Positions 1 to 9,470 of a stretch of DNA of 58,623 nt are shown here, piece by piece. The notes under the pieces are model-generated. The model was not told where the DNA came from. It did no database searches and saw nothing but the letters and a program-made list of their open reading frames with translations. A program made the translations under genes and the position numbers. The stretch comes from Acidimicrobiaceae bacterium (GTDB lineage Bacteria > Actinomycetota > Acidimicrobiia > Acidimicrobiales > Poriferisodalaceae), in contig JAPOPC010000017.1 of assembly GCA_026713105.1 (NCBI GenBank), forward strand, positions 1 to 58,623, given 5' to 3'. The first letter of the stretch is position 1; every line of letters begins with the position of its first letter.

Positions 1-1
1 G

Positions 2-67
2 ATGAGGGCTTGCGACCGCCGCGTTGGTGTTGGTCCCGCGTCCGACGGTGGAAGGACAGCCAGGTGA
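2..67 (+). other. Possible end of upstream gene or 21-aa coupled ORF
   Basis: An open frame runs from the window edge to a TGA that overlaps the nuoE GTG start (GTGA). It could be a 21-codon ORF starting at the ATG at position 2, or the tail of a longer gene. In another frame a TGA at 3-5 could end the upstream gene; the visible base pair before it fits the Arg codon with which NuoD usually ends. Neither reading can be proven from 67 bases. Confidence 0.2.
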
Positions 68-708
68 GCTTCTTTACGGAAGAGAATCGCGCGCTGGCGA
101 GCGAGATTATTGGCCGGTACCCGAAGCGTCGCTCGGCGATGATCCCGCTGCTGCACGTCGCGCAGGCACAAGCCGGCTGGGTTTCCGAAGAGGCGATGGT
201 GGAGATCGCCGAGCTCGTCGACACGACATCGGCCGAGGTGCTCGGCACCTGCTCGTTCTACGAGATGTTCAAGCGGGAGCCCGTCGGCAAGTACCTCGTG
301 AACATCTGCGCCACGATGTCGTGTGCGCTCGCCGGAGCGGTCGAGCTCATGTCCCACGCGCAAGAGCGCCTGGGCGTGCGCGCCGGCGGCACCACTTCCG
401 ACGGCATGTTCACGCTGGCGTCCGCGGAATGCCAGGCCGCCTGCACCGAAGCGCCGTGCTTGCAGGTGAACTACCGCTACCGCTACCGGGTCGACGCTGA
501 CGGGTTCGACCAGCTCGTCGACGATCTCGCTGCGGGCGTTCTGGACGACGAGATCCCGCCGCATGGCACCACGGCGCGTGTACGGCAACACATTCCGGCC
601 GAAAGGGCGGTCGGCGCCATTCCACCCGAAGAAGTGAACGAAGAACCCGTGTGGCTGACAGCTCCGGCGAGCAATGGCACAGCCGGGGGTGGGAGGCACA
701 GCTCATGA
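64..708 (+). CDS. nuoE: NADH-quinone oxidoreductase subunit E (24-kDa subunit)
   Basis: NuoE of the NADH-dehydrogenase module of complex I, carrying the [2Fe-2S] cluster N1a and docking on NuoF on the cytoplasmic side. The thioredoxin-like ferredoxin ligands are visible as Cys82-x4-Cys87 and Cys123-x3-Cys127. The GTG at 64 is chosen because GGAAGGA lies 7 nt upstream and the family N-terminus begins here; an upstream ATG at 10 would add residues unlike NuoE. At 214 aa it is longer than many NuoE because of a polar C-terminal tail of about 40 residues. It overlaps nuoF by ATGA, so translation is probably coupled. First visible gene of a ten-gene nuo operon. Confidence 0.95.
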   Translation: MSFFTEENRALASEIIGRYPKRRSAMIPLLHVAQAQAGWVSEEAMVEIAELVDTTSAEVLGTCSFYEMFKREPVGKYLVNICATMSCALAGAVELMSHAQERLGVRAGGTTSDGMFTLASAECQAACTEAPCLQVNYRYRYRVDADGFDQLVDDLAAGVLDDEIPPHGTTARVRQHIPAERAVGAIPPEEVNEEPVWLTAPASNGTAGGGRHSS

Positions 709-2171
709 CGCCGTACACCATTGCTCACGCGCCCGGGTTTGTCGTCAACGACGCGCCGCGCATCGTCACCGAGCGATTCGATCACCCCGACAGCTACACA
801 CTTGAGCGGTATCTCGCGACAGACGGCTATGAGGGTTTGCGCGCTGCACTCGGGCGCACGCCAGCCGAAGTTCACGGCGAAGTGCGCGACGCAACCTTGC
901 TTGGCCGTGGCGGTGCCGGTTTCCCGGCAGGGGTGAAGTGGGGCTTCTGCCCGCCGGGTGTGTGGCCTCGCTACCTCGTGGTGAACGGCGACGAGTCTGA
1001 GCCGGGCACCTACAAGGACCGCCTGCTCATGGAGCTCGACCCGCATCAGCTCATCGAAGGGTGTCTCATTGCCTGCTATGCCGTGGGATTGTCGCAGTGC
1101 TTCCTCTACATCCGCGGCGAGATGGCGCTCGCGCAAGAACGTGTGGCGCAAGCCCTGAATGAGGCATACGAGGCCGGCTGGGTGGGCCGCAACATCTGCG
1201 GGACTGATTTCTCGGTCGACATCGTCCTGCACTCGGGCGCGGGCGCGTATGTGGTGGGCGAGGAAACGGCCCTCATCGAAAGCCTCGAAGGCAACCGCGG
1301 CATGCCGCGGCTGAAGCCCCCCTACTTCCCGGCGGCCATCGGGCTGTACGGCCAGCCCACCATCGTGAACAACGTCGAGACCCTGGCGAACTTGCCATGG
1401 ATCCTGCGTCACGGCGCGGAGGCGTTCACGGCCATCGGCACGCCGACATCGCCTGGCACGCGCATGGTGGCGGTCAGCGGGCACGTCCAGCGTCCAGGAG
1501 TGTTCGAGATCACCAACGGCACCACCACATTCCGTGACCTCATCTACCGCCCCGACTATTGCGGCGGCATGCGACCGGGACGTGAGCTGAAGGCGTTTGT
1601 TCCCGGCGGTGGCTCAGCGCCCTGGTTCACGCCCGCACAGTTGGACCTGCCCTTTGAGGCCTCCGAGATCGGCCCCCAGGGGTCGATGCTGGGCTCCGGC
1701 GCAGTGATGGTGATGGACGACACCACCGACATCCCCGCGGCGGCACTGACGCTGACCAAGTTCTATGCCCACGAGTCGTGCGGCAAGTGCGTGCCGTGCC
1801 GGGAAGGGGCAACCTGGCTGGAGCGCGTGCTGCGCCGGGTATGCGACGGGACGGGCACACCGCGCGACCTCGACCTGCTGTTCGAGGTGGGCGCCTCGAT
1901 CTGCCCAGGCGACTTCCCCCATGCCGCGGTCCCCGAACGAGGCCTCGAGCCGAAGCCGTTCCCGTACCAGATGACAACGATCTGCTTCGTGGGACCCTCC
2001 GCGTTCGCCCCGGTGCACTCAGCCATGACGTTATTCCCCGAGGAGTTCGAGGCCCGGGTGGCACCGAACGCGCACCTCGACGCTGAGTTGACCGGTGCTG
2101 GGTCTGGGGGTACCGGGCTGCGGGCGAGCCCGGCATCGGGCTCTGTCTCGGAGGTGGCGATCCGTGTCTGA
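705..2171 (+). CDS. nuoF: NADH-quinone oxidoreductase subunit F (51-kDa subunit)
   Basis: NuoF oxidises NADH using FMN and passes electrons to the [4Fe-4S] cluster N3. The FMN/NADH-binding loop GRGGAGFPAG is at residues 67-76, a second glycine-rich NADH/FMN segment (GAGAYVVGEE) follows, and the N3 ligands are Cys359, Cys362, Cys365 and Cys400. Length (488 aa) is slightly above the usual 430-450 because of a C-terminal tail. The start is the ATG overlapping the nuoE stop, with GGGAGG at 691-696; an upstream in-frame ATG at 651 lies inside nuoE and has no ribosome site. Confidence 0.97.
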   Translation: MTPYTIAHAPGFVVNDAPRIVTERFDHPDSYTLERYLATDGYEGLRAALGRTPAEVHGEVRDATLLGRGGAGFPAGVKWGFCPPGVWPRYLVVNGDESEPGTYKDRLLMELDPHQLIEGCLIACYAVGLSQCFLYIRGEMALAQERVAQALNEAYEAGWVGRNICGTDFSVDIVLHSGAGAYVVGEETALIESLEGNRGMPRLKPPYFPAAIGLYGQPTIVNNVETLANLPWILRHGAEAFTAIGTPTSPGTRMVAVSGHVQRPGVFEITNGTTTFRDLIYRPDYCGGMRPGRELKAFVPGGGSAPWFTPAQLDLPFEASEIGPQGSMLGSGAVMVMDDTTDIPAAALTLTKFYAHESCGKCVPCREGATWLERVLRRVCDGTGTPRDLDLLFEVGASICPGDFPHAAVPERGLEPKPFPYQMTTICFVGPSAFAPVHSAMTLFPEEFEARVAPNAHLDAELTGAGSGGTGLRASPASGSVSEVAIRV

Positions 2172-4656
2172 CACTGCGGCTGCCGAAGCAGCACCGAGCA
2201 CCGTGGAAGTGACGATCAACGGTGTCGCTGTTGATGCGCGGCCGGGCGAGCTGGTCATCGCCGCCGCGGATCGCGCCGGCGTGCATATCCCGCGGTTCTG
2301 CTACCACGAGCGGATGAGCCCGGTGGGCATGTGCCGGATGTGCCTCGTCGAGATCGACACCGGCCGCGGACCGCAGCTGCAGCCCTCCTGCATGGTCCCC
2401 GTCTCGCCGCAGATGGTGGTCGACACCACCAGCGAACGCACGCAGCGAGCACAGGAAGGCGTGCTCGAGCTGCTGCTCATCAACCACCCGCTCGACTGCC
2501 CGGTCTGCGACAAGGGCGGCGAATGCCCGCTGCAGGACCAGACCATGGCCTACGGCCCCGGCGAGTCCAGGTTCGTCGAGGAGAAGCGCCACTTCGAAAA
2601 GCCGATCCCCATCTCCGACCTGGTGCACCTCGACCGGGAGCGCTGCATCCTGTGCGACCGCTGCACCCGATTCGCGGACGAGGTCGCAGGCGAACCGCTC
2701 ATCGACTTCACCGAGCGCGGCAACGAGACCCAGGTGCTCACCTTTCCCGGCGAGCCCTTCTCGTCGTACTTCTCGGGCAATACGGTGCAGATCTGCCCCG
2801 TCGGTGCGCTCACTGCGGCGCCGTACCGGTTCAAGGCGAGGCCGTGGGATCTCCTCGAGACCGAGTCCACCTGCACGACCTGCGCGGTGGGCTGCCGCAT
2901 CGCGGTGCAGTCGTCTCGCAACGAGCTGGTGCGCTACCTCGGAGTTGACATCGACCCGGTCAACCACGGTTGGCTGTGCGACAAGGGCAGGTTTGCCTTC
3001 GGTTCTGTCTCGAACCCCGAACGGGTGACGTCACCGCTGCAGGCGCGCACGCCAACGAGCACCACCTCGGACCTGGCTGACACCGAGCCGCTGCGCCGCT
3101 TCCAGCCGACCGACTGGGCAAGCGCCCTGGGCGCCGCGGCCGCCGCGGTGAAGGCGGCCCGGCCTGGCGCGATTGCCGTGCTTGGCGGCGCTCGCGGCAC
3201 CAACGAAGATGCCTACGCATGGTCGAAGCTGGCCCGCACGGTGTTGCGGACCGACCATGTGGACGCGCAGCTCGGCGACGGGCTGCCCGCTGAGCTGGTC
3301 GTCGGCTTGCCCGCGGCGACGATTGACGAGGCGTGCAACGCCGACACGACACTGCTGGTGTGCGGAGACCTGCGCGAAGAGCTGCCGGTGCTGCACCTGC
3401 GTCTGCGCGGCGCGGCGCGAGCGGGCACGACTCGCCTGGTCGAGATTGCGCCGGTCAGGACGGGCCTGACTCGCAACGCAGCGCGAAGCGAGCAGTGCCG
3501 GGGTGGCGAGGCTGCATCGGTGCTGCGTGACTTGCTCGATGGCGACGATCCCCTGGCAGACGAGCTGGCGTCGGGATCCGTGGTCGTGGTGCTGGGTCGC
3601 TCGTCGGTCGCTGAGTCTGCTGAGGCGGCGGCCGAGGTGGCGTCGGTCATCTGTGCCCGGGTCCCTCACGCCCGCTTCCTCGTCGCCGCACGGCGGGGCA
3701 ACGTCCGCGGTGCGCTCGACATGGGCTTGGCCCCAGGGCTGATCCCGGGCCGGGCGCTCAGCGCCAGCCCGCCGCCGAGCTTGGCGCAGGCATGGGGCGA
3801 ACTGCCCAGCGAACGGGGGCACGACGCCACGGGAATCCTCGCGGCGGCCGCGTCCGGAGAGATCGATGTGCTCTTCCTGCTCGGTGCGGATCCCCTCACC
3901 GACTTCCCCGACAGCATGCTGGCGCGCCTCGGCGTGTCGGGCGCGGGCACGGTGGTGGCGGTGGATTCCTTCGTGAACCAATCGACCGCGGAAGCAGACA
4001 TCGTGCTGCCTGCGGCAGTGTTCGGGGAGAAGTCGGGAACGACGACCAATCTTGAGGGACGCATCTCCGCCGTCGGAGAGTTGGTCACTGCGCCCGGCTC
4101 GGCCCGTCCCGACTGGATGATTGCGGCCGAGCTGGCCGTGCTCTGCGGCGGCGACCTCGGTGTCCTTTCGGTCGATGAGATCACCGCCGAGATTGCCGCC
4201 GTGTGCGCTACCCATGCTGAAGCGATCGGGCCTGAACTTGGCACCGACGGTGTGGTGGCATCGGGAGCAGCCTTCGAGCCCGAGTTCCCGGCCGAACATG
4301 TCGCACCCGCGCGAGACGCCTACGGCCTCCGCTTGGTCTGCAACCGCAAGCTCTACGACGGCGGGGTGACGGTTGAGCGGACTCCGGCGCTGGCGTCGCT
4401 GGCAGCCGACACGGTCCTGAGTGTGCATCCGGTCGACCTCGAACGCGTCGGCGTCGAGTCAGGCACCGAGGTCGAGGTCCACTCCGAGCGCGGTGCCCTG
4501 AGGCTGCCGATCGTGGCTGACGCCGGAATCGCCCGGGGGAACGTCGTGGTGCAGTTCCCGTCGCCTCACATCGATGTGGGCGCCTTGATCGACGTGACTG
4601 CGCCTGTCACCGACGTGCGGATTGAGACCCGCAGCGCCGGAGTGGCGTCGCGATGA
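2164..4656 (+). CDS. nuoG: NADH-quinone oxidoreductase subunit G (75-kDa subunit)
   Basis: NuoG, the largest hydrophilic subunit (830 aa here), carries electrons from NuoF toward NuoI through several clusters. Ligands seen: [2Fe-2S] N1b at Cys46, Cys57, Cys60, Cys76; N5 at His108, Cys112, Cys115, Cys121; N4 at Cys161, Cys164, Cys167, Cys211; and the extra [4Fe-4S] N7 of some bacteria at Cys237, Cys240, Cys244, Cys272. A degenerate molybdopterin-oxidoreductase domain fills the rest. The GTG start at 2164 overlaps nuoF by 8 nt and has GGAGG at 2150-2154. The N7 motif shows the long bacterial form rather than the mitochondrial one. Confidence 0.97.
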   Translation: MSDTAAAEAAPSTVEVTINGVAVDARPGELVIAAADRAGVHIPRFCYHERMSPVGMCRMCLVEIDTGRGPQLQPSCMVPVSPQMVVDTTSERTQRAQEGVLELLLINHPLDCPVCDKGGECPLQDQTMAYGPGESRFVEEKRHFEKPIPISDLVHLDRERCILCDRCTRFADEVAGEPLIDFTERGNETQVLTFPGEPFSSYFSGNTVQICPVGALTAAPYRFKARPWDLLETESTCTTCAVGCRIAVQSSRNELVRYLGVDIDPVNHGWLCDKGRFAFGSVSNPERVTSPLQARTPTSTTSDLADTEPLRRFQPTDWASALGAAAAAVKAARPGAIAVLGGARGTNEDAYAWSKLARTVLRTDHVDAQLGDGLPAELVVGLPAATIDEACNADTTLLVCGDLREELPVLHLRLRGAARAGTTRLVEIAPVRTGLTRNAARSEQCRGGEAASVLRDLLDGDDPLADELASGSVVVVLGRSSVAESAEAAAEVASVICARVPHARFLVAARRGNVRGALDMGLAPGLIPGRALSASPPPSLAQAWGELPSERGHDATGILAAAASGEIDVLFLLGADPLTDFPDSMLARLGVSGAGTVVAVDSFVNQSTAEADIVLPAAVFGEKSGTTTNLEGRISAVGELVTAPGSARPDWMIAAELAVLCGGDLGVLSVDEITAEIAAVCATHAEAIGPELGTDGVVASGAAFEPEFPAEHVAPARDAYGLRLVCNRKLYDGGVTVERTPALASLAADTVLSVHPVDLERVGVESGTEVEVHSERGALRLPIVADAGIARGNVVVQFPSPHIDVGALIDVTAPVTDVRIETRSAGVASR

Positions 4657-5930
4657 CTGGCGACCCACTGTTCGCCGACGGTGTCGACTGGGGCGACATC
4701 GGCATTATGGGCATCAAGATCGGGGTGGCATTCGCCGCCTTGCTGGTCGCCACCATGTTCATGATCTGGTTCGAGCGCAAGCTGATCTCGGACATGCAGC
4801 ACCGCATCGGCCCCAACGTTGCCGGTCCGTGGGGCCTGCTGCAGGCTTTGGCAGACGGCATCAAGTTCTTCTTCAAGGAAGACCTCCGCCCCGCCAACGC
4901 CGATCCGCTCGTGTTCCGGCTGGCGCCCTACATCTCGGCGGTCACGGCGTTCGTTGCCTTCGCAATCGTGCCCATCGGCGGCGTCTTCACTGATACCGAA
5001 GGTCGCAGCGGCACGGTCACGCTCTTCGGCAAGGAGACCATCTTGCAGGTGGCCGATCCGCCTGTCGGCATTCTGCTGTTGCTTGCGATGTCCTCGGTCG
5101 CCGTCTACGGCGTGATGCTGGCGGGATGGTCCTCAGGATCGAAGTATCCGCTCATCGGGTCGGTGCGAGCCTCGGCACAGGCCATCTCGTACGAAGCCGC
5201 GTTGGGCATGTCCGTCGTTGCGGTGGTGATCGTGGCGGGATCGCTGTCCACCCAGCGCATCGTGTCGCTTCAGGCCGGCGGTGCGAACACCTGGTTCGTC
5301 GTCACCACCGGGATCGTGCCGTTCATCGTCTTCTTGATTGCCGCCACGGCCGAGCTGAACCGCCCGCCGTTCGACTTAGTGGAAGCCGAGCAGGAGTTGG
5401 TGGGCGGATTTCACACCGAGTACTCATCGATCCGCTTCGCCCTGTTCTTCCTGGCCGAGTTCATGAACGTCATCACGATGTCGGCGATCATGGTGACGCT
5501 GTTCTTCGGCGGTCCGGCCGGGCCCATCTTCTTCGGCCTGACGTGGCTGTGGCCGACCGTGTGGTTCCTGGCCAAGGTGCTCGCCTTCCTGTTCGTGTTC
5601 GTGTGGTTCCGCGCCACGCTGCCGCGCCTGCGTTACGACCAGCTCATGTCGCTGGGATGGAAGGTTCTCATCCCGGTGATGCTCCTCTGGCTGATGTTCT
5701 TGGGTCTGCGGCAAGTGGTGTTCGATCAGGAGAGCTGGAATCTGGCGCAACGGCTGGTGGTGACGCTGGGTGTGACCGCCGTCGGCGGCGCGCTCGGATG
5801 GCTGCTCCTGTCGGCGGCGATGCGCGCAGCCAGACGCAACACGGCCCAAGAGCCTCTCGACGCAGAGGATCTGGCCGGCACGCCCACCGGTGCAGCGCCG
5901 GGAGATGTCGGACCGGGAAGGGGAGGCTGA
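4653..5930 (+). CDS. nuoH: NADH-quinone oxidoreductase subunit H, cluster 1
   Basis: NuoH (ND1) anchors the peripheral arm in the membrane and forms part of the quinone channel. The protein (425 aa, about eight to nine helices) has the cytoplasmic loop signature ELNRPPFD followed by [10 protein letters not shown], so the acidic residues equivalent to E. coli Asp213, Glu216, Glu218 and Glu220 are all present. The membrane Glu in the AISYE motif is also present. A hydrophilic C-terminal tail of about 30 residues extends past the usual end. ATGA overlap with nuoG. The cluster 2 homologue at 19779 differs in the acidic loop. Confidence 0.96.
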   Translation: MTGDPLFADGVDWGDIGIMGIKIGVAFAALLVATMFMIWFERKLISDMQHRIGPNVAGPWGLLQALADGIKFFFKEDLRPANADPLVFRLAPYISAVTAFVAFAIVPIGGVFTDTEGRSGTVTLFGKETILQVADPPVGILLLLAMSSVAVYGVMLAGWSSGSKYPLIGSVRASAQAISYEAALGMSVVAVVIVAGSLSTQRIVSLQAGGANTWFVVTTGIVPFIVFLIAATAELNRPPFDLVEAEQELVGGFHTEYSSIRFALFFLAEFMNVITMSAIMVTLFFGGPAGPIFFGLTWLWPTVWFLAKVLAFLFVFVWFRATLPRLRYDQLMSLGWKVLIPVMLLWLMFLGLRQVVFDQESWNLAQRLVVTLGVTAVGGALGWLLLSAAMRAARRNTAQEPLDAEDLAGTPTGAAPGDVGPGRGG

Positions 5931-6613
5931 TGGGCTACCTCGACGGCTTCAAGGTCACGTTCGGCAAGCTCTTCGGCGAGCGGGTCACCACGGAGTACCC
6001 GCACGAGAAGCGTCCGAAGCCGCCCCGGTTCCACGGGCGGCACGTGCTCAATCGCTATCCCGACGGCATGGAGAAGTGCATCGGCTGCGAGCTGTGCGCC
6101 GGCGTGTGCCCGGCCCGCTGCATCTACGTGCGCGGCGCCGACAACTCGCCCGATGACCCGGTGTCTCCGGGCGAGCGGTACGGCTACGTCTACGAGATCA
6201 ACTACCTGCGCTGCATCCACTGCGACCTGTGCGTGGAGGCGTGCCCGACCGAAGCCATCACTGAGACGAAGGTCTTCGAGTTCAGCTTCCCGACCCGCCG
6301 CGATGCCATCTACACCAAGGATGAACTGCTCACCGACGACGACGGACGGCCTCGGCGCCAGCCCTGGGAGCTGTGGCACGAAGGCGACGACGAGCACACC
6401 TCTGGCTGGATGCGGGCAACCTCTCCCTCAGGCCAGCCCGACTACGAGGGCCGCGTCGGGTGGAGCGGCGAGCTGGGCTATGGCGTGCGTGCTCCCGAGC
6501 AGGGACAGCACGCTGACCTCGATGGCGAGGAGGACGACTCGGACACCGCCGTCGACGAACCCGCCGAGCTCGACGAGCACAGCCCCACGCCTGCGGCAGG
6601 AGATCATCACTGA
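5930..6613 (+). CDS. nuoI: NADH-quinone oxidoreductase subunit I, cluster 1
   Basis: NuoI holds two [4Fe-4S] clusters (N6a, N6b) that relay electrons from NuoG to NuoB. Both 8Fe-ferredoxin motifs are present: [15 protein letters not shown] and [12 protein letters not shown]. At 227 aa it is longer than the usual 160-180 because of a C-terminal tail of roughly 60 residues that is rich in Asp, Glu and Pro; this tail is not part of the family core and its role is unknown. The start codon shares its A with the nuoH stop (TGATG). Confidence 0.96.
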   Translation: MGYLDGFKVTFGKLFGERVTTEYPHEKRPKPPRFHGRHVLNRYPDGMEKCIGCELCAGVCPARCIYVRGADNSPDDPVSPGERYGYVYEINYLRCIHCDLCVEACPTEAITETKVFEFSFPTRRDAIYTKDELLTDDDGRPRRQPWELWHEGDDEHTSGWMRATSPSGQPDYEGRVGWSGELGYGVRAPEQGQHADLDGEEDDSDTAVDEPAELDEHSPTPAAGDHH

Positions 6614-7251
6614 TGGTCGAGGTGTTGGTGTTTGCGGTGGCTGGTGCCGCGTGCCTCGTCGGCGCGATCGGTGTGGTGCTGTCGCGCAATCCGGTGCATG
6701 CGGCGCTCATGCTGGTGATGACGCTGTTCGGCGTCGCGGTGCTGTTCGTGGCACAGGAGGCGCACTTCATCGCTGCCGTGCAGGTCATCGTCTATGCCGG
6801 CGCCATCGTGGTGCTGTTCTTGTTCGTGATCATGCTGCTCGGCGTAGACCGGGCCGCCGAGCTGTCGCTGGGCGCACTGCCGGCCCAGCGGTGGACTGCA
6901 GCCGCATTCGGCCTCGGCGGTGCCGCCGTGCTGGTCTGGATGGTTGCGGCGGTCGACCGGCTGTACAAGGGTGCGCATTCCTACGAACTCGAGGCAGCGG
7001 GAGCGGCCGCCGGTGACGCTGACGCAGCCGCCACGAGCTATCTCACCGATGTCAGCGCAATCGCCCGGTCGCTGTTCTCCGACTACGTGTACGCGTTCGA
7101 GCTGACCTCCCTGCTGCTGATCGTGGCGGTCATCGGAACGGTGATCCTGGCCCGGCGCAGCTCCGGCGACGATGGACCGCTTGACGGTACGCACGGGGGC
7201 GATCTGCAGCAGGCCGAGGGCGCTCCGGGGACCCAGGAGGCACGCCGATGA
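6613..7251 (+). CDS. nuoJ: NADH-quinone oxidoreductase subunit J, cluster 1
   Basis: NuoJ (ND6), an integral membrane subunit with five predicted helices. The conserved third-helix motif VIVYAGAIVVLFLFVIM, which contains the pi-bulge region of the family, is present. It is 212 aa. A hydrophilic stretch between the last two helices (AAGAAAGDADAAA) and a polar C-terminus are extra to the core. TGATG overlap with nuoI and ATGA overlap with nuoK place it in the same translation-coupled chain. Confidence 0.94.
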   Translation: MVEVLVFAVAGAACLVGAIGVVLSRNPVHAALMLVMTLFGVAVLFVAQEAHFIAAVQVIVYAGAIVVLFLFVIMLLGVDRAAELSLGALPAQRWTAAAFGLGGAAVLVWMVAAVDRLYKGAHSYELEAAGAAAGDADAAATSYLTDVSAIARSLFSDYVYAFELTSLLLIVAVIGTVILARRSSGDDGPLDGTHGGDLQQAEGAPGTQEARR

Positions 7252-7562
7252 GCGGCCTCGAGGTGACGACCGGCTGGTACTTGACGCTGGGAGCGATGCT
7301 GTTCCTCATCGGCGGCACCGGGCTGCTGCTGCGGCGCAACCCGCTGATCATGCTGATGTGCGTCGAGCTGATGCTCAATGGCGTCAACCTCAGCTTCATT
7401 GCGTTCGCTGACCGCTTCGGCGATGTGCACGGGCACACGGTGGTGCTCTTCGTGCTGGTCGTTGCGGCAGCCGAGGTGGTGGTCGGTCTCGGTCTGGTGG
7501 TGGCGGTGCTGCGCGCCTCGCCTCGTGCGACGGCGGACGATCTGTCGGCCTTGAAGGGCTGA
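7248..7562 (+). CDS. nuoK: NADH-quinone oxidoreductase subunit K, cluster 1
   Basis: NuoK (ND4L), 104 aa with three transmembrane helices. The two buried glutamates typical of the family are visible, in VELMLNGVNL (helix 2) and in AAAEVVVGLGL (helix 3); they are part of the proton path next to NuoJ. Its ATG overlaps the nuoJ stop codon by 4 nt. Confidence 0.95.
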   Translation: MSGLEVTTGWYLTLGAMLFLIGGTGLLLRRNPLIMLMCVELMLNGVNLSFIAFADRFGDVHGHTVVLFVLVVAAAEVVVGLGLVVAVLRASPRATADDLSALKG

Positions 7563-7566
7563 GTCG

Positions 7567-9468
7567 ATGGTCGAGTTGGTCTGGCTCATCCCCGCGCTGC
7601 CCCTCGCCGGGTTTGCGGTGCTCCTGCTGGCGGGTCCGCGCCTGGGCGAGCCCCGTGCGGGCTGGCTCGCCACTGCCGCCAGCGCTGGATCATTCCTGTT
7701 CACGCTCATCACCTTCGGCGGGCTGCTCGGGCTCGATTCGGCCGATACCGGCGGTGCAGGCGGGCATGGCGGGCGCTGGTTCGTCTCGACGCTGTTCGAG
7801 TGGATGCCGATCGGCGGCCTCGAGGTCGACGCGGCGCTGCTGGTGGACCCGCTGTCGATGACGATGGCGCTGTTCGTGACGGGCGTCGGGACGCTCATCC
7901 ACCTGTACTCGGTCGGCTACATGCACGGCGACCCGAAGTACTCGAAGTTCTTCCTGTATCTCAACCTGTTTCTGTTCTCGATGCTCATGCTGGTGCTGGG
8001 CGAGAACCTTGTGGTCACTTTCCTGGGCTGGGAGGGCGTCGGCACGTGTTCGTACTTGCTGATCTCGTTCTGGCACGAGCGGCCTACCGCCGCCACCGCC
8101 GGGAAAAAGGCCTTCGTCACCAACCGCATCGGCGACTTCGGCTTCATGGTCGCCACGTTCCTGCTGTGGACGACACTCGGCACGGTCTCCTACGCCGGGC
8201 TGGCGGCGGGTGCTCCGGCGCTGGCCACCGGAACCGCCACAGCGGTGTCGCTGCTGCTGCTGCTCGCCGCTGCAGGCAAGTCAGCCCAGCTCCCGCTGTA
8301 CGTCTGGCTGCCCGACGCAATGGAAGGCCCCACCCCGGTCTCGGCCATGGTGCACGCCGCCACGATGGTGACCGCCGGCGTCTACCTGCTGGTGCGGCTC
8401 AACCCGGTGCTGACCGACACGGCGCTGCTCATCATCGCCATCGTCGGCGCAGCCACCGCGCTGTTCGCGGCGCTGGCCGCGGTGGCGCAGCACGACATCA
8501 AGAAGGTGCTGGCGTACTCCACGGTCAGCCAGCTCGGCTACATGTTCCTGGCGATCGGCTCGGGCGCGTACGTGGCGGCGATCTTCCATGTCGTCACCCA
8601 CGCATTCTTCAAGGGCCTGCTCTTCCTGGGCTCCGGCTCAGTCATCCACGGACTCGGCGACGAGCAGGACATGCGGCGCATGGGTGCGCTGCGCGCTGCC
8701 ATGCCCATCACCGCGGTCACGTTCATCGTGGGCTGGCTGGCAATTGCCGGCGTGCCGCCGCTGTCGGGCTTCTGGTCGAAAGACGAGATCTTGCTGGCCG
8801 CGTGGGAGCAGCCCGACATCGGCCCGCTGCTGTGGGCCGTGGGCCTGATCACCGCTCTGCTGACCGCCTACTACATGAGCCGCCAGACGTTCCTGGTGTT
8901 CTTCGGCGGCCAGCGCTGGGAAGACGACGTCCACCCACACGAGTCGCCTGCCACCATGACGCTGCCGCTCGTGCTGCTGGCGGGTGCGGCGGCTATCGGC
9001 GGCATCATCAACCTGCCGCTGGTGGGCGATTGGCTGGTGCTCGAGCACTTCTTGGAGCCGGTGCTGGCACACCCGCACGACTTCACTTCCACCACCAGCA
9101 CCAAGCTGGGCCTGGCGTTCGTGGCCGTCATAGCGGGGCTCGGCGGCATCGCGTTCGCGATCCGTGCATGGCTGCAGTCGCGCATATCGACTGATCGGCT
9201 CGAACCCGCGTTGCTCGAGAACGCCTTCCACGTCGACTCATCCATCTCCAAGTTTGTGGGCGGGCCCGGCACCAAGGCGTTCGAGGCCGCAGCCACTGCC
9301 GACCGGCGCGTCGTGGACGGTGCGGTCAACGGTGTCGCGCGGCTGGTGCGCATGATCGGCGAAGCCATCCGGCCGCTGCAGTCGGGCTACTTGCGGCATT
9401 ACGCGTCGGGCGTTGCCGTCGGCGCGATCATCCTCGTCGTCTGGCTCGCGCTGCGGGGAGTCTCATAG
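7567..9468 (+). CDS. nuoL: NADH-quinone oxidoreductase subunit L, cluster 1
   Basis: NuoL (ND5), the distal antiporter-like proton-pumping subunit. It is 633 aa, the normal length. The key glutamate of helix 5 is in GWEGVGTCSYLL and the helix 7 lysine is in AAAGKSAQLPLYVWLPDAM; the following VHAATMVTAGVYLL block is typical. The C-terminal part contains the region forming the lateral helix HL and the last helix. It starts 4 nt after nuoK. Confidence 0.96.
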   Translation: MVELVWLIPALPLAGFAVLLLAGPRLGEPRAGWLATAASAGSFLFTLITFGGLLGLDSADTGGAGGHGGRWFVSTLFEWMPIGGLEVDAALLVDPLSMTMALFVTGVGTLIHLYSVGYMHGDPKYSKFFLYLNLFLFSMLMLVLGENLVVTFLGWEGVGTCSYLLISFWHERPTAATAGKKAFVTNRIGDFGFMVATFLLWTTLGTVSYAGLAAGAPALATGTATAVSLLLLLAAAGKSAQLPLYVWLPDAMEGPTPVSAMVHAATMVTAGVYLLVRLNPVLTDTALLIIAIVGAATALFAALAAVAQHDIKKVLAYSTVSQLGYMFLAIGSGAYVAAIFHVVTHAFFKGLLFLGSGSVIHGLGDEQDMRRMGALRAAMPITAVTFIVGWLAIAGVPPLSGFWSKDEILLAAWEQPDIGPLLWAVGLITALLTAYYMSRQTFLVFFGGQRWEDDVHPHESPATMTLPLVLLAGAAAIGGIINLPLVGDWLVLEHFLEPVLAHPHDFTSTTSTKLGLAFVAVIAGLGGIAFAIRAWLQSRISTDRLEPALLENAFHVDSSISKFVGGPGTKAFEAAATADRRVVDGAVNGVARLVRMIGEAIRPLQSGYLRHYASGVAVGAIILVVWLALRGVS

Positions 9469-9470
9469 CC

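Noticed and set aside
1627..2967. Long minus-strand frames opposite nuoF/nuoG and other nuo genes
   Set aside because: Antisense shadows of high-GC coding sequence, rich in Arg, His and Pro, without domains.
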